From Pseudomonadota bacterium (lineage in GTDB: Bacteria > Pseudomonadota > Gammaproteobacteria > Steroidobacterales > Steroidobacteraceae), in contig JANXOV010000018.1 in assembly GCA_025357635.1 (NCBI GenBank), positions 1 through 42,220 of the forward strand: a stretch of 42,220 nucleotides of DNA. Direction: 5' to 3'. Each line of letters starts with the position of its first letter. Position 1 is the stretch's first letter. Under the pieces are notes generated by a model. That model ran no database searches and had not been told where the DNA came from. It was given only the letters and a program-made list of their open reading frames with translations. This document shows, in pieces, positions 42,137-42,220 of this stretch. Position numbers and translations under genes: made by a program.

Positions 42137-42220
42137 ATGCGGCTTGCGGTCGAAAACTTCGTCGCTTTACTGTCTGGAAGCATCGCCGCATGGCTGGAAC
42201 GGCAGGCGGCCATTCGGATC
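42137..42220 (+). CDS. transposase N-terminus (partial, runs off the window)
   Basis: Starts with ATG behind AGGA and encodes 28 residues to the window end, including SIAAWLERQAAIRI, closely similar to the fragment at 41579-41728. It is likely the start of an integrase-core transposase; whether it is intact cannot be judged. Confidence 0.65.
   Translation, partial: MRLAVENFVALLSGSIAAWLERQAAIRI

Noticed and set aside
1-42220. CRISPR arrays, tRNA and rRNA genes
   Set aside because: No regular direct-repeat array, cloverleaf with conserved T-loop, or rRNA sequence was seen on either strand.

Overview
The window is GC-rich bacterial DNA, about 60% GC by eye. It probably comes from an aerobic, heterotrophic proteobacterium. 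The pointers are a caa3/aa3-type cytochrome oxidase, a TonB-dependent receptor with an EEIVVTAQRR plug start, several acyl-CoA dehydrogenases and Rieske oxygenases, a cytochrome P450 and a PQQ-dependent dehydrogenase. This mix is common in Steroidobacter/Nevskia-like gammaproteobacteria and in sphingomonads. The sequence does not decide between them, and there is no rRNA or tRNA to help.

Layout. 1-2524: 3' half of a cytochrome c oxidase operon: the end of subunit I, two different subunit III genes, subunit IV, and a 70-residue protein resembling the membrane anchor of subunit II without its copper domain. 2603-4771 (minus strand): a crotonase-family gene followed by a P450. 4983-20632 (plus strand): a tightly packed catabolic cluster encoding a TonB receptor, two unequal acyl-CoA dehydrogenases, an AraC-type regulator, an acyl-CoA ligase, a Rieske oxygenase, a SnoaL-like protein, an SDR, a third acyl-CoA dehydrogenase, a thiolase, a second SDR, the E1 alpha and beta subunits of a 2-oxo acid dehydrogenase, and a free lipoyl domain. 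The logic is uptake, CoA activation, oxidation, beta-oxidation and thiolysis of a lipophilic carboxylic acid. The substrate cannot be read from sequence; steroid, terpenoid and alicyclic acids are all possible. 20673-23669 (minus): an FAD amine-oxidase/carotenoid-type oxidoreductase and a secreted serine hydrolase.

24000-27152 holds two convergent Rieske oxygenases. The minus-strand one is preceded by a 91-residue protein of unknown function, translationally coupled to it. About 130 bases upstream lies a clear cobalamin riboswitch (26848-27055), which I regard as the most unusual arrangement in the window: a B12-sensing leader in front of a Rieske oxygenase instead of a B12 transport or synthesis gene. 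27161-33582 adds a secreted amidohydrolase, a secreted CapA-like protein, a nucleotidyltransferase/small-protein pair and a quinohaemoprotein dehydrogenase.

33618-42220 is a mobile and conflict-type region. It has two IS elements of different families, a partial third copy, transposase fragments, a fragment of homoserine dehydrogenase, a nucleotidyltransferase truncated by an IS, a second nucleotidyltransferase/small-protein pair, an AbrB/PIN toxin-antitoxin pair with what looks like a leaderless, self-regulated promoter, and a 1033-residue UvrD-like helicase with a RelE-like N-terminus and ankyrin repeats. No CRISPR array, tRNA or rRNA was seen.
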